Source: an uncultured Pelagibacteraceae bacterium
GTDB lineage: Bacteria > Pseudomonadota > Alphaproteobacteria > Pelagibacterales > Pelagibacteraceae
Length of the DNA stretch: 64,000 nucleotides
Assembly (NCBI GenBank): GCA_902541315.1
Contig: CACBQF010000001.1
Span: 124,001-188,000, forward strand
Direction: 5' to 3'
Shown here: piece by piece, positions 28,327 to 39,800 of the stretch
Position numbering within the stretch: position 1 is the first letter of the stretch
How the letters are laid out: each line of letters begins with the position of its first letter
Program-made: the position numbers and the translations under genes
Notes under the pieces: model-generated
What the model saw: only the letters and a program-made list of their open reading frames with translations
Told to the model about the DNA's origin: nothing
Database searches by the model: none

Positions 28327-30732
28327 TTAAGAACGGATCTTTGCGCCAGTTTTATTTTCTACTGTTTCAATAATTAATTTATTAATATTTTCTAAATCAT
28401 TGTCATTTAATGTTTTCTCTTTAGATTGTATAGTAACACTTATTGCTATCGATTTTTGATTCTCAGGAATATTGTCACCTTCATAAACATCGAAAACTTT
28501 AATATTACTTATCAAATTCTTATCTACACTTGCAATAGCATTAATTAGGTCTTGCGCATTAACATCTTTGTTTATGATAAATGCAAAATCTCTTTCAGAC
28601 TTTTGATAATCTGAAACATTAAATTTATTTTTTTGATCATTTAAGGTTTTTACTGGTAATTTTAAATTATCTAAAAAAATTTCAAAACCTACTAGCGATT
28701 CTGTTTTCATGTCGATTTTTTTAGTTATGTTAGGGTGAATTTCTCCAAAATAAGCTGCTACTAAGTCTGCGTCTTTTTTTAAAAATAATCTACCAGATTT
28801 ACCAGGATGATAATAATTTGGAGTTTTGTTGTCTATAAAAAATTCTTCTGATTTATACCCTGCCTCAATTAAAGTTTGGACTACGTCTTTTTTGACATCA
28901 AAGACATCAACATTTCTCTCTTTTTCAATCCAAGATAATCTTGATTTTTTTCCTGATGACAAACCACATACCACAGTATTTTGTTCACCTGGCTTAGAAC
29001 CATTAAAAGTTGGGCCAATTTCATAAATCGATAAATCCTTAAAACCTCTATCAAGATTTTTATTCATATATATTATCAAGTTTGAGAATATTGAATTTCT
29101 TAAAACATCTAATTCTGTACTTATTGGATTTACAATCTTAACTTCTTTTTTAGTGTCTCTGAAGTAATTATTGTAATTTGAATCTGTAAATGACCAAGTG
29201 ATTGCTTCTAGATAACCTTTAGAAGCAATTGATCTCTGTAAAAAATGAAATAATTTTTGGGATTTATTTAAAGTAGACTTCTTTCTTTTCTTGATTGGAT
29301 CTATAATCCTTATTTTATCGTAACCACTTATTCTAACCAATTCTTCAACAATATCTATTTCTTGCGTGATATCAGGTCTCCATGATGGAACAATTAATTC
29401 AAAAAAAAATTTTTTCTTTTTAAATTTGAAACCAAGATTTTCTAAAATTTTAAAAATTTCTTTAGTAGAAATTTTAAAACCTGCTACTTTTTCAACTAAA
29501 TTTATATCAAATTCAATTATTTTTGTTTTATGAGGTTCAATTTTTTGAACATCAATATTACTGATTTTACCACCACAAATTTCTTTAATCAATATTGCGG
29601 CTTTATTTAAGCCGTCCTCAATTGATAATGGATCAATTCCTCTTTCAAATCTAAACTTTGCATCAGTATCAAGATTCAATTTTTTTGCAGTGGTCCTTAT
29701 TGATCCAGGTTTAAAATAAGCTGACTCTAATAATATATTCTTTGTATCTAATTCTGTTCCTGATCTTGTTCCACCAATAATTCCGCCCAGTCCTAAAACA
29801 CCTTTGTGGTCACTGATCACACACATTCCATCTTCAAGCTTATAATCCTTATTATCTAAAGCAGTAAATTTCTCTCCTGATTTTGAATTACGAACAATAA
29901 TACCCTTTTCGATTTTATCAGCATCATAAGCATGTAACGGACGATTAAGATCGAACATTACATAATTTGTAATATCAACTATTGCAGAAATTGGTTTTTG
30001 GCCTATTGAAATCAATTTGTCTTTAAGCCATTGAGGGCTTTCAGTATTCTTTACATCGGTAATAAGGCAACTACCAAATATGCTACATCCCTGATTTTTT
30101 TCTTTTTTTATTTTTACTTTTAAAGAATGTCTATTATTTGATCTAATTTTTTTTTTCTTAAAATCAATCAATTTTCCAAACCCTGAAGCGGCCAGATCTC
30201 TTGCAATTCCTCTTATGCCAAGACAATCTGGTCTATTAGGTGTTATAGATAAATCAATCAAGTTAGATTTTGATTTTGAAAAATAACTCTTGCCAACAAT
30301 TTTTTTGTATCCTGAAGATAGTTCAATTATACCATCACTCTCGTCAGATAAATTTAATTCAGACTCTGAGCAAAGCATTCCATAAGAAGTAACTCCTCTT
30401 ATTGTAGCCACAACTAATTTTGTTTTAGTTTTTGGGATAATTGATCCTGGAGGTGCATATACTGTAATTAGTCCCTCAACTGCATTAGTAGCCCCACATA
30501 CAACTTTTTTAAATTCTTTTTCTCCGACATCAACATCACAAACTTTTAGCCGATCTGCATTTGGGTGCTTTATTGTTTTAATAATTTTAGCGACTTTAAA
30601 AAGTTCTTTATCTGGAGAAAGATTTTGTACTCCTTCTACCTCTAATCCAACATTGGTAAGTTGTTCTAAAAGATTTTTTTCTTTTAAATTTGTTTTTAAG
30701 TGATCTTTAAGCCAGTCAAATGTGATTTTCAT
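28327..30732 (-). CDS. pheT: Phenylalanyl-tRNA synthetase beta subunit
   Basis: 801 residues, normal for the bacterial beta chain of the alpha2-beta2 enzyme that charges tRNA-Phe. The EMAP/OB tRNA-binding domain is at about 40-150 ([21 protein letters not shown]). B3/B4 editing region and B5 domain follow (FRFERGIDP and the [14 protein letters not shown] block), and the C-terminal ferredoxin-like anticodon-binding domain begins near 705 ([16 protein letters not shown]). Its ATG overlaps the pheS stop (ATGA), so the two subunits are translated in a coupled, balanced manner. Confidence 0.97.
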   Translation of the reverse strand: MKITFDWLKDHLKTNLKEKNLLEQLTNVGLEVEGVQNLSPDKELFKVAKIIKTIKHPNADRLKVCDVDVGEKEFKKVVCGATNAVEGLITVYAPPGSIIPKTKTKLVVATIRGVTSYGMLCSESELNLSDESDGIIELSSGYKKIVGKSYFSKSKSNLIDLSITPNRPDCLGIRGIARDLAASGFGKLIDFKKKKIRSNNRHSLKVKIKKEKNQGCSIFGSCLITDVKNTESPQWLKDKLISIGQKPISAIVDITNYVMFDLNRPLHAYDADKIEKGIIVRNSKSGEKFTALDNKDYKLEDGMCVISDHKGVLGLGGIIGGTRSGTELDTKNILLESAYFKPGSIRTTAKKLNLDTDAKFRFERGIDPLSIEDGLNKAAILIKEICGGKISNIDVQKIEPHKTKIIEFDINLVEKVAGFKISTKEIFKILENLGFKFKKKKFFFELIVPSWRPDITQEIDIVEELVRISGYDKIRIIDPIKKRKKSTLNKSQKLFHFLQRSIASKGYLEAITWSFTDSNYNNYFRDTKKEVKIVNPISTELDVLRNSIFSNLIIYMNKNLDRGFKDLSIYEIGPTFNGSKPGEQNTVVCGLSSGKKSRLSWIEKERNVDVFDVKKDVVQTLIEAGYKSEEFFIDNKTPNYYHPGKSGRLFLKKDADLVAAYFGEIHPNITKKIDMKTESLVGFEIFLDNLKLPVKTLNDQKNKFNVSDYQKSERDFAFIINKDVNAQDLINAIASVDKNLISNIKVFDVYEGDNIPENQKSIAISVTIQSKEKTLNDNDLENINKLIIETVENKTGAKIRS

Positions 30733-31796
30733 CTACTCAAGCCTCTATAATTTGTTGGTACATCTAAAGGATCAAATCCAAAATGATTTAACCATCTATA
30801 GTCACAATCGAAAAAAGCTCTTAAATCGTTAATTCCATACTTTAACATAGCCAACCGATCAATGCCCATCCCAAATGCATATCCTTGAAACTTTATTGGA
30901 TCTACTTTAACATTTCTTAAAACATTTGGATGTACCATCCCACACCCCAAAATCTCAAGCCATTGATCACCTTCACCAATTACTATTTTGCCATCCTTCA
31001 TCTCGTATCCTATGTCAACTTCAGCAGACGGCTCTGTGAAAGGAAAATGACTTGGTCTAAATCTCATTTTAATTTTATCCAATTCAAAAAATTCCTTAAT
31101 AAAATAATTTAGACATCCTTTTAAATGTCCCATATTAATATCTTTGTCTATATGAAGACCTTCAACCTGATGAAACATAGGTGCGTGTGTCTGATCGCTA
31201 TCTGACCTATATGTTCTGCCAGGAGCTATTATTTTAAACGGTGGTTTGTCTTTTAACATTGTTCTAATTTGTACTGGAGAAGTATGAGTGCGTAATAATC
31301 TTTCTTTTTTTTCATCTAGATAAAATGTGTCATGCATATCTCTAGCTGGATGATTTTCCGGCGTGTTGAGTGCAGTAAAATTATTATATTCACTCTCAAC
31401 ATCTGGACCTTCTTCAACGCTAAAACCAATTTCAGAAAAAATCGAGGATATTTCATCTATTGTTTGTGACACAGGATGAATTTTGCCTCTTACAAATGGT
31501 CTCTCAGGCAGAGTAATATCAATTTTTTCTTTTTGTAACTTTTCTCTAATTTCCTCATTTTCAATTTCCTTTATTTTCAAATTAATTAAATCTTGTAATT
31601 CATCTTTAATAACATTGAGTTCTGAGGCAAATTTTTTTCTCTCAGTTTCTGCGATGGTTCCTATCTTTTTAAATTGTGATGAAACTAATCCATTCTTACC
31701 AAATAAATCAGATTTCATTTGATTTACCTCTGGCAAGTTTAATTTACTTTTCAGTTTCAAAAGAAGTTCATCTTTTATTTTTTTAAGATCTGACAT
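30729..31796 (-). CDS. pheS: Phenylalanyl-tRNA synthetase alpha subunit
   Basis: Catalytic subunit of PheRS, 355 residues. An N-terminal coiled coil (~1-95) is followed by the class II synthetase core: motif 1 region around [24 protein letters not shown], motif 2 near [23 protein letters not shown], and motif 3 GFAFGMG-like [11 protein letters not shown]. These define substrate Phe-AMP formation. It lies 43 bp downstream of rplT and overlaps pheT by four bases. The gap before it holds no leader peptide of the type that controls E. coli pheST, at least none I can see. Confidence 0.97.
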   Translation of the reverse strand: MSDLKKIKDELLLKLKSKLNLPEVNQMKSDLFGKNGLVSSQFKKIGTIAETERKKFASELNVIKDELQDLINLKIKEIENEEIREKLQKEKIDITLPERPFVRGKIHPVSQTIDEISSIFSEIGFSVEEGPDVESEYNNFTALNTPENHPARDMHDTFYLDEKKERLLRTHTSPVQIRTMLKDKPPFKIIAPGRTYRSDSDQTHAPMFHQVEGLHIDKDINMGHLKGCLNYFIKEFFELDKIKMRFRPSHFPFTEPSAEVDIGYEMKDGKIVIGEGDQWLEILGCGMVHPNVLRNVKVDPIKFQGYAFGMGIDRLAMLKYGINDLRAFFDCDYRWLNHFGFDPLDVPTNYRGLSR

Positions 31797-31839
31797 TTTT
31801 ACAGATTATTTCTTCAGTGAAATAAAACAATAGTGAAGA

Positions 31840-32196
31840 TTAATTTAGTGCAGATTGTGCTTTTTGGACAATAGTTTTGAAGGCTTCTGGACTATCATAT
31901 GCTATCTCAGCAAGTATTTTTCTATCAATTTTAATTCCACATTTATTTAGGCCATTAATAAATTTGGAATAAGTTAATCCTTCAGCTCTTACACCTGCAT
32001 TAATTCTTTGAATCCACAAAGATTTAAAATCTCTTTTTTTATTTCTTCTATCTCTGTATGCATATTGCATTGCCTTTTCCATGGCTTGTTTTGCAGCTCT
32101 AATGGTATTTTTTCTTCGACCCCACTGACCTTTAACAGCTTTTAAAACTTTTTTATGTTTTGCTCTACTTGTAACACCTCTTTTTACTCTAGCCAT
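31840..32196 (-). CDS. rplT: Ribosomal protein L20
   Basis: 118-residue basic large-subunit protein essential for early 50S assembly and, in some bacteria, a translational repressor of its own operon. Recognised by [16 protein letters not shown], the [13 protein letters not shown] segment and the globular C-terminal end with [13 protein letters not shown]. It begins 1 bp after rpmI. The order infC-rpmI-rplT is the conserved bacterial arrangement. Confidence 0.98.
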   Translation of the reverse strand: MARVKRGVTSRAKHKKVLKAVKGQWGRRKNTIRAAKQAMEKAMQYAYRDRRNKKRDFKSLWIQRINAGVRAEGLTYSKFINGLNKCGIKIDRKILAEIAYDSPEAFKTIVQKAQSALN

Positions 32197-32197
32197 T

Positions 32198-32404
32198 TTA
32201 ACCTCTTAAACTATAAGGCATATACGACTTAACAATTTTTCCATCTTGCTTTGACATTGTGGTAGTGCCTCTTAATTTTCTTATTTGTGAATTAGTTCTT
32301 TTAATCATTCCATGCCTTTTGCCAGCCTGGGCCATGATAACTTTTCCTCTAGCCGATATCTTAAATCTTTTTTTTGCTGAGCTTTTGGTTTTTAATTTTG
32401 GCAT
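32198..32404 (-). CDS. rpmI: Ribosomal protein L35
   Basis: 68-residue basic protein of the large ribosomal subunit. The N-terminus [17 protein letters not shown] and the later RHGMIKR segment are typical of L35. It lies between infC (53 bp gap) and rplT (1 bp gap) on the same strand, as in most bacteria. The 53-bp space before it is the only possible site for an L20 autoregulatory element; no clear pseudoknot is recognisable by eye. Confidence 0.97.
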   Translation of the reverse strand: MPKLKTKSSAKKRFKISARGKVIMAQAGKRHGMIKRTNSQIRKLRGTTTMSKQDGKIVKSYMPYSLRG

Positions 32405-32457
32405 AATTGAGCGAGGTTATACATACAAAGAAATAAATTTACAACCTATATTAAGGC

Positions 32458-33003
32458 TCATAAAGGCTGAATTACCATAATCATTTGTTTACCATCAAAC
32501 TTTGGATGTAATTCTATTTTGCCAATATCTTTCATATCCTCTTTAATTTTAGCCATAAGCTCGTTTCCAAGGTGAGAGTGTTGAAGTTCTCTACCTTTAA
32601 ATCTTATTGTAAATTTTACTTTATCACCTTTAGCAATAAATTTTTTTGCATTTTTTACTTTGAATTCATAATCATGGGTCTCTGTAACAGGTCGCATCTT
32701 TATTTCTTTCAATGAAACTATTTTTTGCTTTTTCTTTGCAAGGTTTGCTTTTTTTTGAGCATCATATTTAAACTTTCCCATATCCATAATTTTACAGACA
32801 GGTGGATTAGCATTGGGAGATATTTCTATAAGATCTAGTCCCTCCCTTTTCGCAATTGCAATTGCCTCATTTGTACTCAAAATTCCTAAATTATTTCCAT
32901 CATTTGCAATAACCTGAACTTCGGGTGATGAAATTCGATTATTAGATCTTGGGCCACGATCTTTAGTTCTTTTTTGGAAATAATTTTGTTTGATGTCTGG
33001 CAC
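32458..33003 (-). CDS. infC: Translation initiation factor IF-3
   Basis: 181-residue factor that keeps ribosomal subunits apart and checks the start codon. The N-terminal domain has LGILSTNEAIAIA and LIEISPNANPPVCKIMD, then the Lys-rich linker (AQKKANLAKKKQK), then the C-terminal domain with IRFKGRELQHSHLG. The start is GTG at 33003 rather than the rare AUU-type codon used in E. coli autoregulation; an in-frame stop directly upstream rules out a longer form. It begins 6 bp after thrS, so it is translated from the same message. Confidence 0.96.
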   Translation of the reverse strand: MPDIKQNYFQKRTKDRGPRSNNRISSPEVQVIANDGNNLGILSTNEAIAIAKREGLDLIEISPNANPPVCKIMDMGKFKYDAQKKANLAKKKQKIVSLKEIKMRPVTETHDYEFKVKNAKKFIAKGDKVKFTIRFKGRELQHSHLGNELMAKIKEDMKDIGKIELHPKFDGKQMIMVIQPL

Positions 33004-33009
33004 TAAATT

Positions 33010-34923
33010 TTAAGATACTTTGTTTAGTGCAGAAAAACTTTTTAAAAATAAATCTAGTTTCATATTTTCTTGTTTATTAGAATCCAATCTTCTAATGGTT
33101 ACACTCTTACTGTCAACTTCTTTTTTACCACAAATCAGTAGAATTGGTATTTTTGCTAAAGAATGTTCTCTAATTTTATAATTTAGATTATGTTTTTTTA
33201 AGTCAACAATTGAACTTATACCTGCATCTTTTATTTTTTTAGTTACTTCTTTTGCATAGTTCTCAAAGTCTTCTGAGATAGGTATTACCACAGTTTGTAA
33301 AGGAGAAATCCAAAAAGGGAATTTGCCAGCATAATTTTCAATTAATATTCCAATAAATCTCTCAAGCGAACCAAACATCGCTCTATGTAACATCACTGGT
33401 ACTTTTTTTGCTCCATCCTTATCCACATAGGAAGCATCTAATCTCCCTGGTAAATTTAAATCGACTTGTACTGTCCCACATTGCCAATCTCTACCAATTG
33501 CATCTCTTAAAACAAATTCAATTTTAGGTCCATAGAAAGCACCTTCACCTTTATTGATGGTATATTCAAGTTTGGTAGCTTTTACTGCTTCCAATAAAGA
33601 GGCCTCTGCTTTATCCCAAACATAATCTTCGCCAACTCTTACCTCGGGTCTGTCTGCGTATTTCAAAATAACATTTTCAAATCCTAAATCCTTATAAATA
33701 TCTAAAATTAAATTTGTTACGTTTAAACATTCGCTAGTAATTTGATCCTCTGAGCAGAAAATATGCGCATCATCTTGAGTAAAAGCTCTCACTCTTAAAA
33801 GGCCATGTAAAGCACCTGAAGGTTCATATCTATGGACTTTTCCGAATTCTGTAATTCTTAATGGTAAATCTCTGTAACTTTTAAGCCCTTGGTTAAAAAC
33901 TTGAATATGACCTGGACAATTCATTGGTTTGATAGCGAAAACTTTTTCATCAGGTGTTTGAGACGTATACATATTTTTCCCATATTTTTCCCAGTGACCA
34001 GATTTTTCCCAAAGTAATCTGTCTAATACCTCTGGAGTATTTACTTCTTTGTATCCTGCTTTATCTTGTTTAGCTCTTAAATAACTGATAAGTTTTTGAA
34101 AAATTGCCCAACCTTTTTCGTGCCAAAAAACAGAGCCAGGACTTTCCTCTCTAAAATGAAATAAATCCATTTCTTTACCTAATTTTCTATGATCTCTTTT
34201 CTCAGCTTCTTCAATTCTTCTTAAATAATCATCTAAGTCTTTTTTAGTTGCCCAACCAGTTCCATAGATTCTTTGAAGCATTTCATTATTGGAGTCGCCA
34301 CGCCAATATGCCCCTGATACTTTAGTAAGTTTAAAAGCTTTTCCAATTTTACCTGAGGATAACAAATGTGGCCCTCGACATAAATCATGCCAAGTATCAC
34401 CGTGATGGTAGATTGAAAGCTCCTCACTTTCAGGAATACTTTCGATGATTTCTGCCTTATATTTTTCTCCAATCTTTTTGAAATGCTTAATTGCTTTATC
34501 TCTGTCCCAAACTTCTCTTCTTGTTTTTACGTCTTTGTCTATTATTTCTGACATTCTTTTCTCAATTTTTTTAAGATCTTCATCAGTAAATGGATCTTTT
34601 CTTGCAAAATCATAATAAAATCCATTCTCTATCACTGGTCCAATAGTAACTTGTGTTCCAGGATATAATTCTTGAACAGCCATAGCCATAATGTGAGCAG
34701 CATCGTGTCTAATGACTTCTAATCCCTCTGGATCTTTTGCAGTAAAAATTTTTACTAAAGAGTCTTCTTTTATCAAAAAGTATAAATCTTTGAGCTCACC
34801 ATTTACACTCATTATCAAGGCTTCTTTATAAAGAGATTTGCTTATTTTTTCTGCAATTTCTAAACCTGTGACCTCTTTTGGAAACTTAAGATTATTTCCA
34901 TCTGGTAATTTTATTGTAAGCAT
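33010..34923 (-). CDS. thrS: Threonyl-tRNA synthetase
   Basis: 637 residues, full-length. Domains: TGS (about 1-60), editing domain with the HDAAHIMA metal/editing histidines around 73-77 and a later CRGPH, class II catalytic core (MNCPGHI, RITEFGKVHRYEPSGALHGL, and TQDDAHIFC), and a C-terminal anticodon-binding domain (ISPLQTVVIPIS). The ATG at 34921-34923 directly abuts the TAA stop of the upstream glycosyltransferase gene with no gap, so it is translationally linked to it. It is followed by infC, as in many bacteria. Confidence 0.97.
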   Translation of the reverse strand: MLTIKLPDGNNLKFPKEVTGLEIAEKISKSLYKEALIMSVNGELKDLYFLIKEDSLVKIFTAKDPEGLEVIRHDAAHIMAMAVQELYPGTQVTIGPVIENGFYYDFARKDPFTDEDLKKIEKRMSEIIDKDVKTRREVWDRDKAIKHFKKIGEKYKAEIIESIPESEELSIYHHGDTWHDLCRGPHLLSSGKIGKAFKLTKVSGAYWRGDSNNEMLQRIYGTGWATKKDLDDYLRRIEEAEKRDHRKLGKEMDLFHFREESPGSVFWHEKGWAIFQKLISYLRAKQDKAGYKEVNTPEVLDRLLWEKSGHWEKYGKNMYTSQTPDEKVFAIKPMNCPGHIQVFNQGLKSYRDLPLRITEFGKVHRYEPSGALHGLLRVRAFTQDDAHIFCSEDQITSECLNVTNLILDIYKDLGFENVILKYADRPEVRVGEDYVWDKAEASLLEAVKATKLEYTINKGEGAFYGPKIEFVLRDAIGRDWQCGTVQVDLNLPGRLDASYVDKDGAKKVPVMLHRAMFGSLERFIGILIENYAGKFPFWISPLQTVVIPISEDFENYAKEVTKKIKDAGISSIVDLKKHNLNYKIREHSLAKIPILLICGKKEVDSKSVTIRRLDSNKQENMKLDLFLKSFSALNKVS

Positions 34924-36078
34924 TTAAATAACTAATTTTTTATATTCTGAATAAGTAGAAAAACACATTTTTTCAACATTAAATTTTTTTACAATGTTTT
35001 TTCTACCTTCAATACCCATAGTTTTCAATAAGCTTTCATCCATAGTTAAAGCTTGGATTATTTTTTTACTTAAAGATTTTGGATCTCCAGACTCAAACAA
35101 TAAACCTGTTTTTTCATTAATCACAGTTTCATTTGATCCACCAATATTACTAGCAATTATCATCTTTTCCATTGATTGAGCCTCTACTGCAACTCGTCCA
35201 AATGCCTCTGGTTCAATTGATGCTGAAACAATTATATCTGAAACTTTATAAGCCAAAGCCATATTTTTACATGAGTCAATGAATTTTACTTGGTTAGAAA
35301 TTTTGAATTGTTCACAAAGATGGTGTAACTTTTTTTTATACGCTTCTCGTCCTTGATCATTTCCCAGGACTACTGCATAAAATGCTTCGTAACCTAATTC
35401 AATGTTAACCAAATTTATCGCTTCAATAAATAGTTCCTGACCTTTCCAGGATGTTAATCTACCAGGTAACAAAATAATCTTTTTATTTTCTAATATACCC
35501 CATTCGTTTAATAATTTTTTTTCATCTTTTTCTAACATTGTACTGGAGTCAAAATAATCAACATTTACACCTCTAAATATTACAAGTAATTTTTTTTTTA
35601 CATCAATGAGATTTGAATATTTTTCTTTAATGTGGGAAAAAATAAAATTAGATCCAGCTATAACAAGATCTGACCTAACCATAACCGAATTATAAAATTT
35701 TTTGATTTTTCCATTGAAATTGTATGTACCATGGAAAGTTGTTACAAATTTTCTTCTTGTTAATTTAGTTGCAATTAAACAAGACCAGGCTGGCGCTCTA
35801 CTTCGAGCGTGAACTATGGGTATATTGTAAAATAAAATTATAAAAACTAAAATTATTGAGTTTAATAAAATTAAAAGAGGATTTTTGCTATGAACAGGTA
35901 ATCGAATTAATTTTACTTTTTTTCTATCTATAAATTTTATTAGCTCGCCACCACTTGTAACTATGAAAGATTTACAGTTATTTTCTGGAAGATAATGAGC
36001 AATATCATAACAACCGGTTTCAGCTCCCCCATAGCCTAGTTTGGGGATAACTTGTAAAACTTTTAAATTAAATGACAT
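34924..36078 (-). CDS. Family 4 glycosyltransferase
   Basis: GT-B fold glycosyltransferase of 384 residues. The acceptor-side N-terminal domain starts VLQVIPKLGYGGAETGCY (the GGAE-type loop). A hydrophobic stretch near 68-85 could attach it to the membrane. The donor-binding C-terminal domain has LLPGRLTSWKG and EAFGRVAVEAQSMEK, the E-x7-E motif of retaining GT4 enzymes. Likely acts on lipid-linked cell-envelope glycans at the cytoplasmic face. It is the first gene of the thrS-infC-rpmI-rplT-pheST-lepA run and ends directly against the thrS start, an unusual partner for translation genes. Confidence 0.88.
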   Translation of the reverse strand: MSFNLKVLQVIPKLGYGGAETGCYDIAHYLPENNCKSFIVTSGGELIKFIDRKKVKLIRLPVHSKNPLLILLNSIILVFIILFYNIPIVHARSRAPAWSCLIATKLTRRKFVTTFHGTYNFNGKIKKFYNSVMVRSDLVIAGSNFIFSHIKEKYSNLIDVKKKLLVIFRGVNVDYFDSSTMLEKDEKKLLNEWGILENKKIILLPGRLTSWKGQELFIEAINLVNIELGYEAFYAVVLGNDQGREAYKKKLHHLCEQFKISNQVKFIDSCKNMALAYKVSDIIVSASIEPEAFGRVAVEAQSMEKMIIASNIGGSNETVINEKTGLLFESGDPKSLSKKIIQALTMDESLLKTMGIEGRKNIVKKFNVEKMCFSTYSEYKKLVI

Positions 36079-36120
36079 TAGAATTAATTATATAATAATC
36101 GAAATAACTAATAAACTTTT

Positions 36121-36867
36121 ATGACTAAGTTTAAATACTTAAAACTAACAAAAACTAAAAGAATAAGATATTTGACGAATTTTAAGAGGAAAAACACTTA
36201 TCTTGTTTTTCTTCATGGTTTTAAATCAGACCTCGAGGGTCAAAAACCCAAAACTTTTTTAAGATTTGCAAAAAAAAATAATTTAGGTTTTTTAGCTTTA
36301 GAATATTCCGGCCATGGAAAATCATCAGGAAAATTTATTGATGGGAATATAACAAAATGGACAAATGAAACTTCACAACTAATTAGAAAAATTGTCAAAA
36401 AAAATAACATAATATTAATTGGGTCAAGCATGGGTTCTTGGATTTCATTAAATCAATTTAAATATTTTAAGAAACAAATCGTAGGTTTTTTGGGGATTGG
36501 GTCTGCACCCGAATTTCTTGAACACTTAATGTGGAGGAAGTTTACAAAAAAAGTTAAATTGGAAATTATTAAAAATGGTATATATCCTCTTAAACACGGA
36601 AAATACACTTATCCAATTACACACCAATTGATAAAAGATGGAAAAAAGAATAAAGTTTTAAACAAAAAAATAAATCAAAATGTAAATGTAACAATGGTTC
36701 ATGGGAGTAAAGATGAGTCTGTTCCTGTAATTTATTCAAAAAAAATTTTGAAAATGTTTAAATCGAAAAAAAAGAAATTAGTAATTGTAAAAGACGGTGA
36801 TCATAGTTTGTCTTCACCTAAATGGCTTAAAATATTGAAAAGAGAGGTAAAATTCATAATTAGCTAA
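36121..36867 (+). CDS. Alpha/beta-hydrolase
   Basis: Serine hydrolase fold, 248 residues. Visible elements: FLHGFKSDLEGQK (oxyanion loop), YSGHGKSSGKF, the nucleophile elbow IGSSMGSW (Ser in G-x-S-x-G), VHGSKDESVP with the acid residue, and DGDHSLSS with the catalytic histidine. This pattern is nearest to the ABHD10-like thioesterase/carboxylesterase group. The substrate cannot be deduced. It stands alone on the plus strand, divergent from the GT4 gene by 42 bp and overlapping gltB at its 3' end by 8 bp. Confidence 0.85.
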   Translation: MTKFKYLKLTKTKRIRYLTNFKRKNTYLVFLHGFKSDLEGQKPKTFLRFAKKNNLGFLALEYSGHGKSSGKFIDGNITKWTNETSQLIRKIVKKNNIILIGSSMGSWISLNQFKYFKKQIVGFLGIGSAPEFLEHLMWRKFTKKVKLEIIKNGIYPLKHGKYTYPITHQLIKDGKKNKVLNKKINQNVNVTMVHGSKDESVPVIYSKKILKMFKSKKKKLVIVKDGDHSLSSPKWLKILKREVKFIIS

Positions 36868-39800
36868 CTTTTTGTATTTTTGGTTTTATAGAAATTGGAT
36901 TTTTGAGCTTATCTATCATTTCTTTTGGACAAACCTGTACAAAATTCTTTAACTCGTTCTCAAAATCATCGATTATTTTTTTTGACAAATTAGATCCAGT
37001 TTCATTACTATGTTCGAGTACTAATTCTTTTAAAAATTTTGACCAATATTCAGTTTCTACATTTTGCCATACGACTGAGTCAGGGTTAACTTTTTTTTCA
37101 AATTCTTTTGATTTATCATAAATAAAAGCCATACCCCCTGTCATGCCGGCTGCAAAATTATCACCAACATCTCCAAGAATTACTGCCGTTCCACCTGTCA
37201 TATATTCACAACCATTTGAGTCACAACCTTCGATAACAGTTATTGCACCAGAATTTCTTACTGCAAATCTATCCCCAGCTTGACCGGCTGCAAAGAGTTT
37301 ACCTGAAGTTGCACCATAAAGAACTGTGTTACCAATAATAGTATTCTCATTTGAAATTAAATTACTTTCATCGGGAAGTTTAATTGAAATGGTAGCTCCT
37401 GATAAACCTTTACCAACGTAATCATTTGCATCACCTTTTAAATTAAGTTTAAGACCTTTTGCTGTAAATGCCCCAAAAGATTGTCCAGCTGAACCTTTAA
37501 AATCAAGAGTTAAAAAATTTTCCTCTAATTTTTCATAACCATATTTTTTATACAAGTGATGTGAAATTCTAGTACCCACAGCTCTATTAGTATTTTGAAT
37601 TAAAAACTCATTATTTATTTTCTCAGAGTTATCTAAAGCTTTTTCTATTTGAGGCCAAATCTCTTGATCCAGCGTATCTGGAACTTCGTTAATTTCTGAT
37701 ATCTCACAGTATCTCTTGTTATTACCAGGGTCTGCTTGTACAAATAGTGGATTAAGATCTAAATCATCTAGATTAGGCGAGGCTTTACTTACTTGCATCA
37801 ATAAATCTGTTCGACCGATAACTTCATTTAAAGATTTAAAACCAAGTGAAGCTAAAATTTCTCTTACCTCTTTAGCAATAAACGTAAATAAATTTACTAC
37901 TTTATCAGGAGTTCCAGTAAATTTTTCTCTTAATTTTTCATCTTGTGTACATACTCCTACAGGACAAGTATTTGAGTGACATTGTCTTACCATAATGCAG
38001 CCCATCGCCACTAAAGCAGTAGTTGCTACACCATATTCCTCTGCACCCATCATAGCTGCAATAACAACGTCTCTTCCCGTTTTAATGCCTCCATCAGTTC
38101 TTAAAGTAACTTTGTGTCTTAAATTATTTAATGTCAAAACTTGATTTGCCTCTGTAAGTCCCATCTCCCAAGGAATGCCTACATATTTTACACTTGTTTG
38201 TGGTGTAGCTCCAGTTCCTCCATTATGTCCTGAAATTAAAATTATGTCAGCTTTAGCTTTTGCCACTCCAGCTGCAATGGTACCAACGCCAGATGACGCA
38301 ACTAATTTAACTCCAATTCGTGCCTTTGGATTAATTTGTTTTAAATCATAAATGAGCTGAGCCAAATCCTCAATTGAATAAATATCATGATGTGGAGGTG
38401 GAGAAATTAATGTTACACCTGGCGTTGAATGTCTTAGCTTAGCAATTTCATCTGTTACTTTAAATCCTGGTAATTGACCACCCTCACCAGGTTTTGCACC
38501 TTGAGCAATTTTAATCTCAATTTCATTACAATTATTTAAATAATTTATAGTTACACCAAATCTTGCGGATGCGATTTGCTTCACTCTCGAATTCGCACTG
38601 TCACCAGAGTCCATGATTTTGAATCTATTTGCATCTTCACCACCTTCTCCGCTACAGGATGCACCTTTAATCCTATTCATCCCAATAGCCAAAGTTTCAT
38701 GTGCCTCCTTAGATAATGCTCCATGAGACATACTCCCACTACCAAATCTCCTTAATATTTTTTCTATCGGTTCAACCTCAGAAATTTGAATAGATGGGCC
38801 TAATTTTTTTTTTCTAAAGTCAATCAAATCCCTTAAATTAATTGGTGGCAAGTTATATATTCCTTCAGCATATTTTTTATATGCTGAATAAGAATTTAAC
38901 CCAACTGCACTTTGTAATAAGTGGATTAATCTACCTTGATATTGATGTGTTTCTCCATTCTTTCTGTATCTATAAATACCACCTATAGGCAAAACCGTAT
39001 CAGTGCTCTCAAATGCCTCTTTATGTATTACACGTATTTTTTTTTCAATTCCTGACAATCCAATACCAGAAATTTTTGAGGTAACTCCTGGAAAATAATC
39101 ATCAACTATTGATCTACTTAGACCAACAGTCTCAAAATTACATCCACCCCTATAAGAACTTAAAACAGAGATACCCATTTTTGACATGATTTTTAACAAT
39201 CCTGCATTCACTGATTTGATATACCTTTCGACACATTCATCAAAACTATACTGACCAAATAACTTTTTCTCATGTCTTTGGTATAAACTATCAAAAGCTA
39301 TATATGGATTAACTGTAGTTGCTCCAACTCCTATCAATGTTGCAAAAGAGTGGGTATCTAACGCCTCACCAGACTGAACATTGATTGAAACATATCCTCT
39401 CAATTTTTTATCAATTAAAAAAGTATTAATCGCTCCAACGCATAACAACATTGGCATAGGCATTCTCTTATCTGAAATATCTTTGTCACTTAAAACTAAC
39501 TGTGTCACACCTTGTCTAACAGCAATTTCTGACTCTTTTTGGATCCTTTTAATAGAGTCAAATAAATTTTGCTCATTCGAAAAAGTACAATCTATAGAAA
39601 CTGAGTTTTTGCCAAAAAAATTAATAAATTTATTAAATTGTGAATTTGATAATACCGGGCTATTCAAAACATAAATATTTTCTTTCGTTAAGGTATCGAA
39701 ATCTAAAATATTCCCAAGATTACCAAATCTAGTTTTCAAACTCATAACTTTATTTTCTCTTAGAGAGTCAATCGGTGGGTTAGTCACTTGGCTAAAGTTT

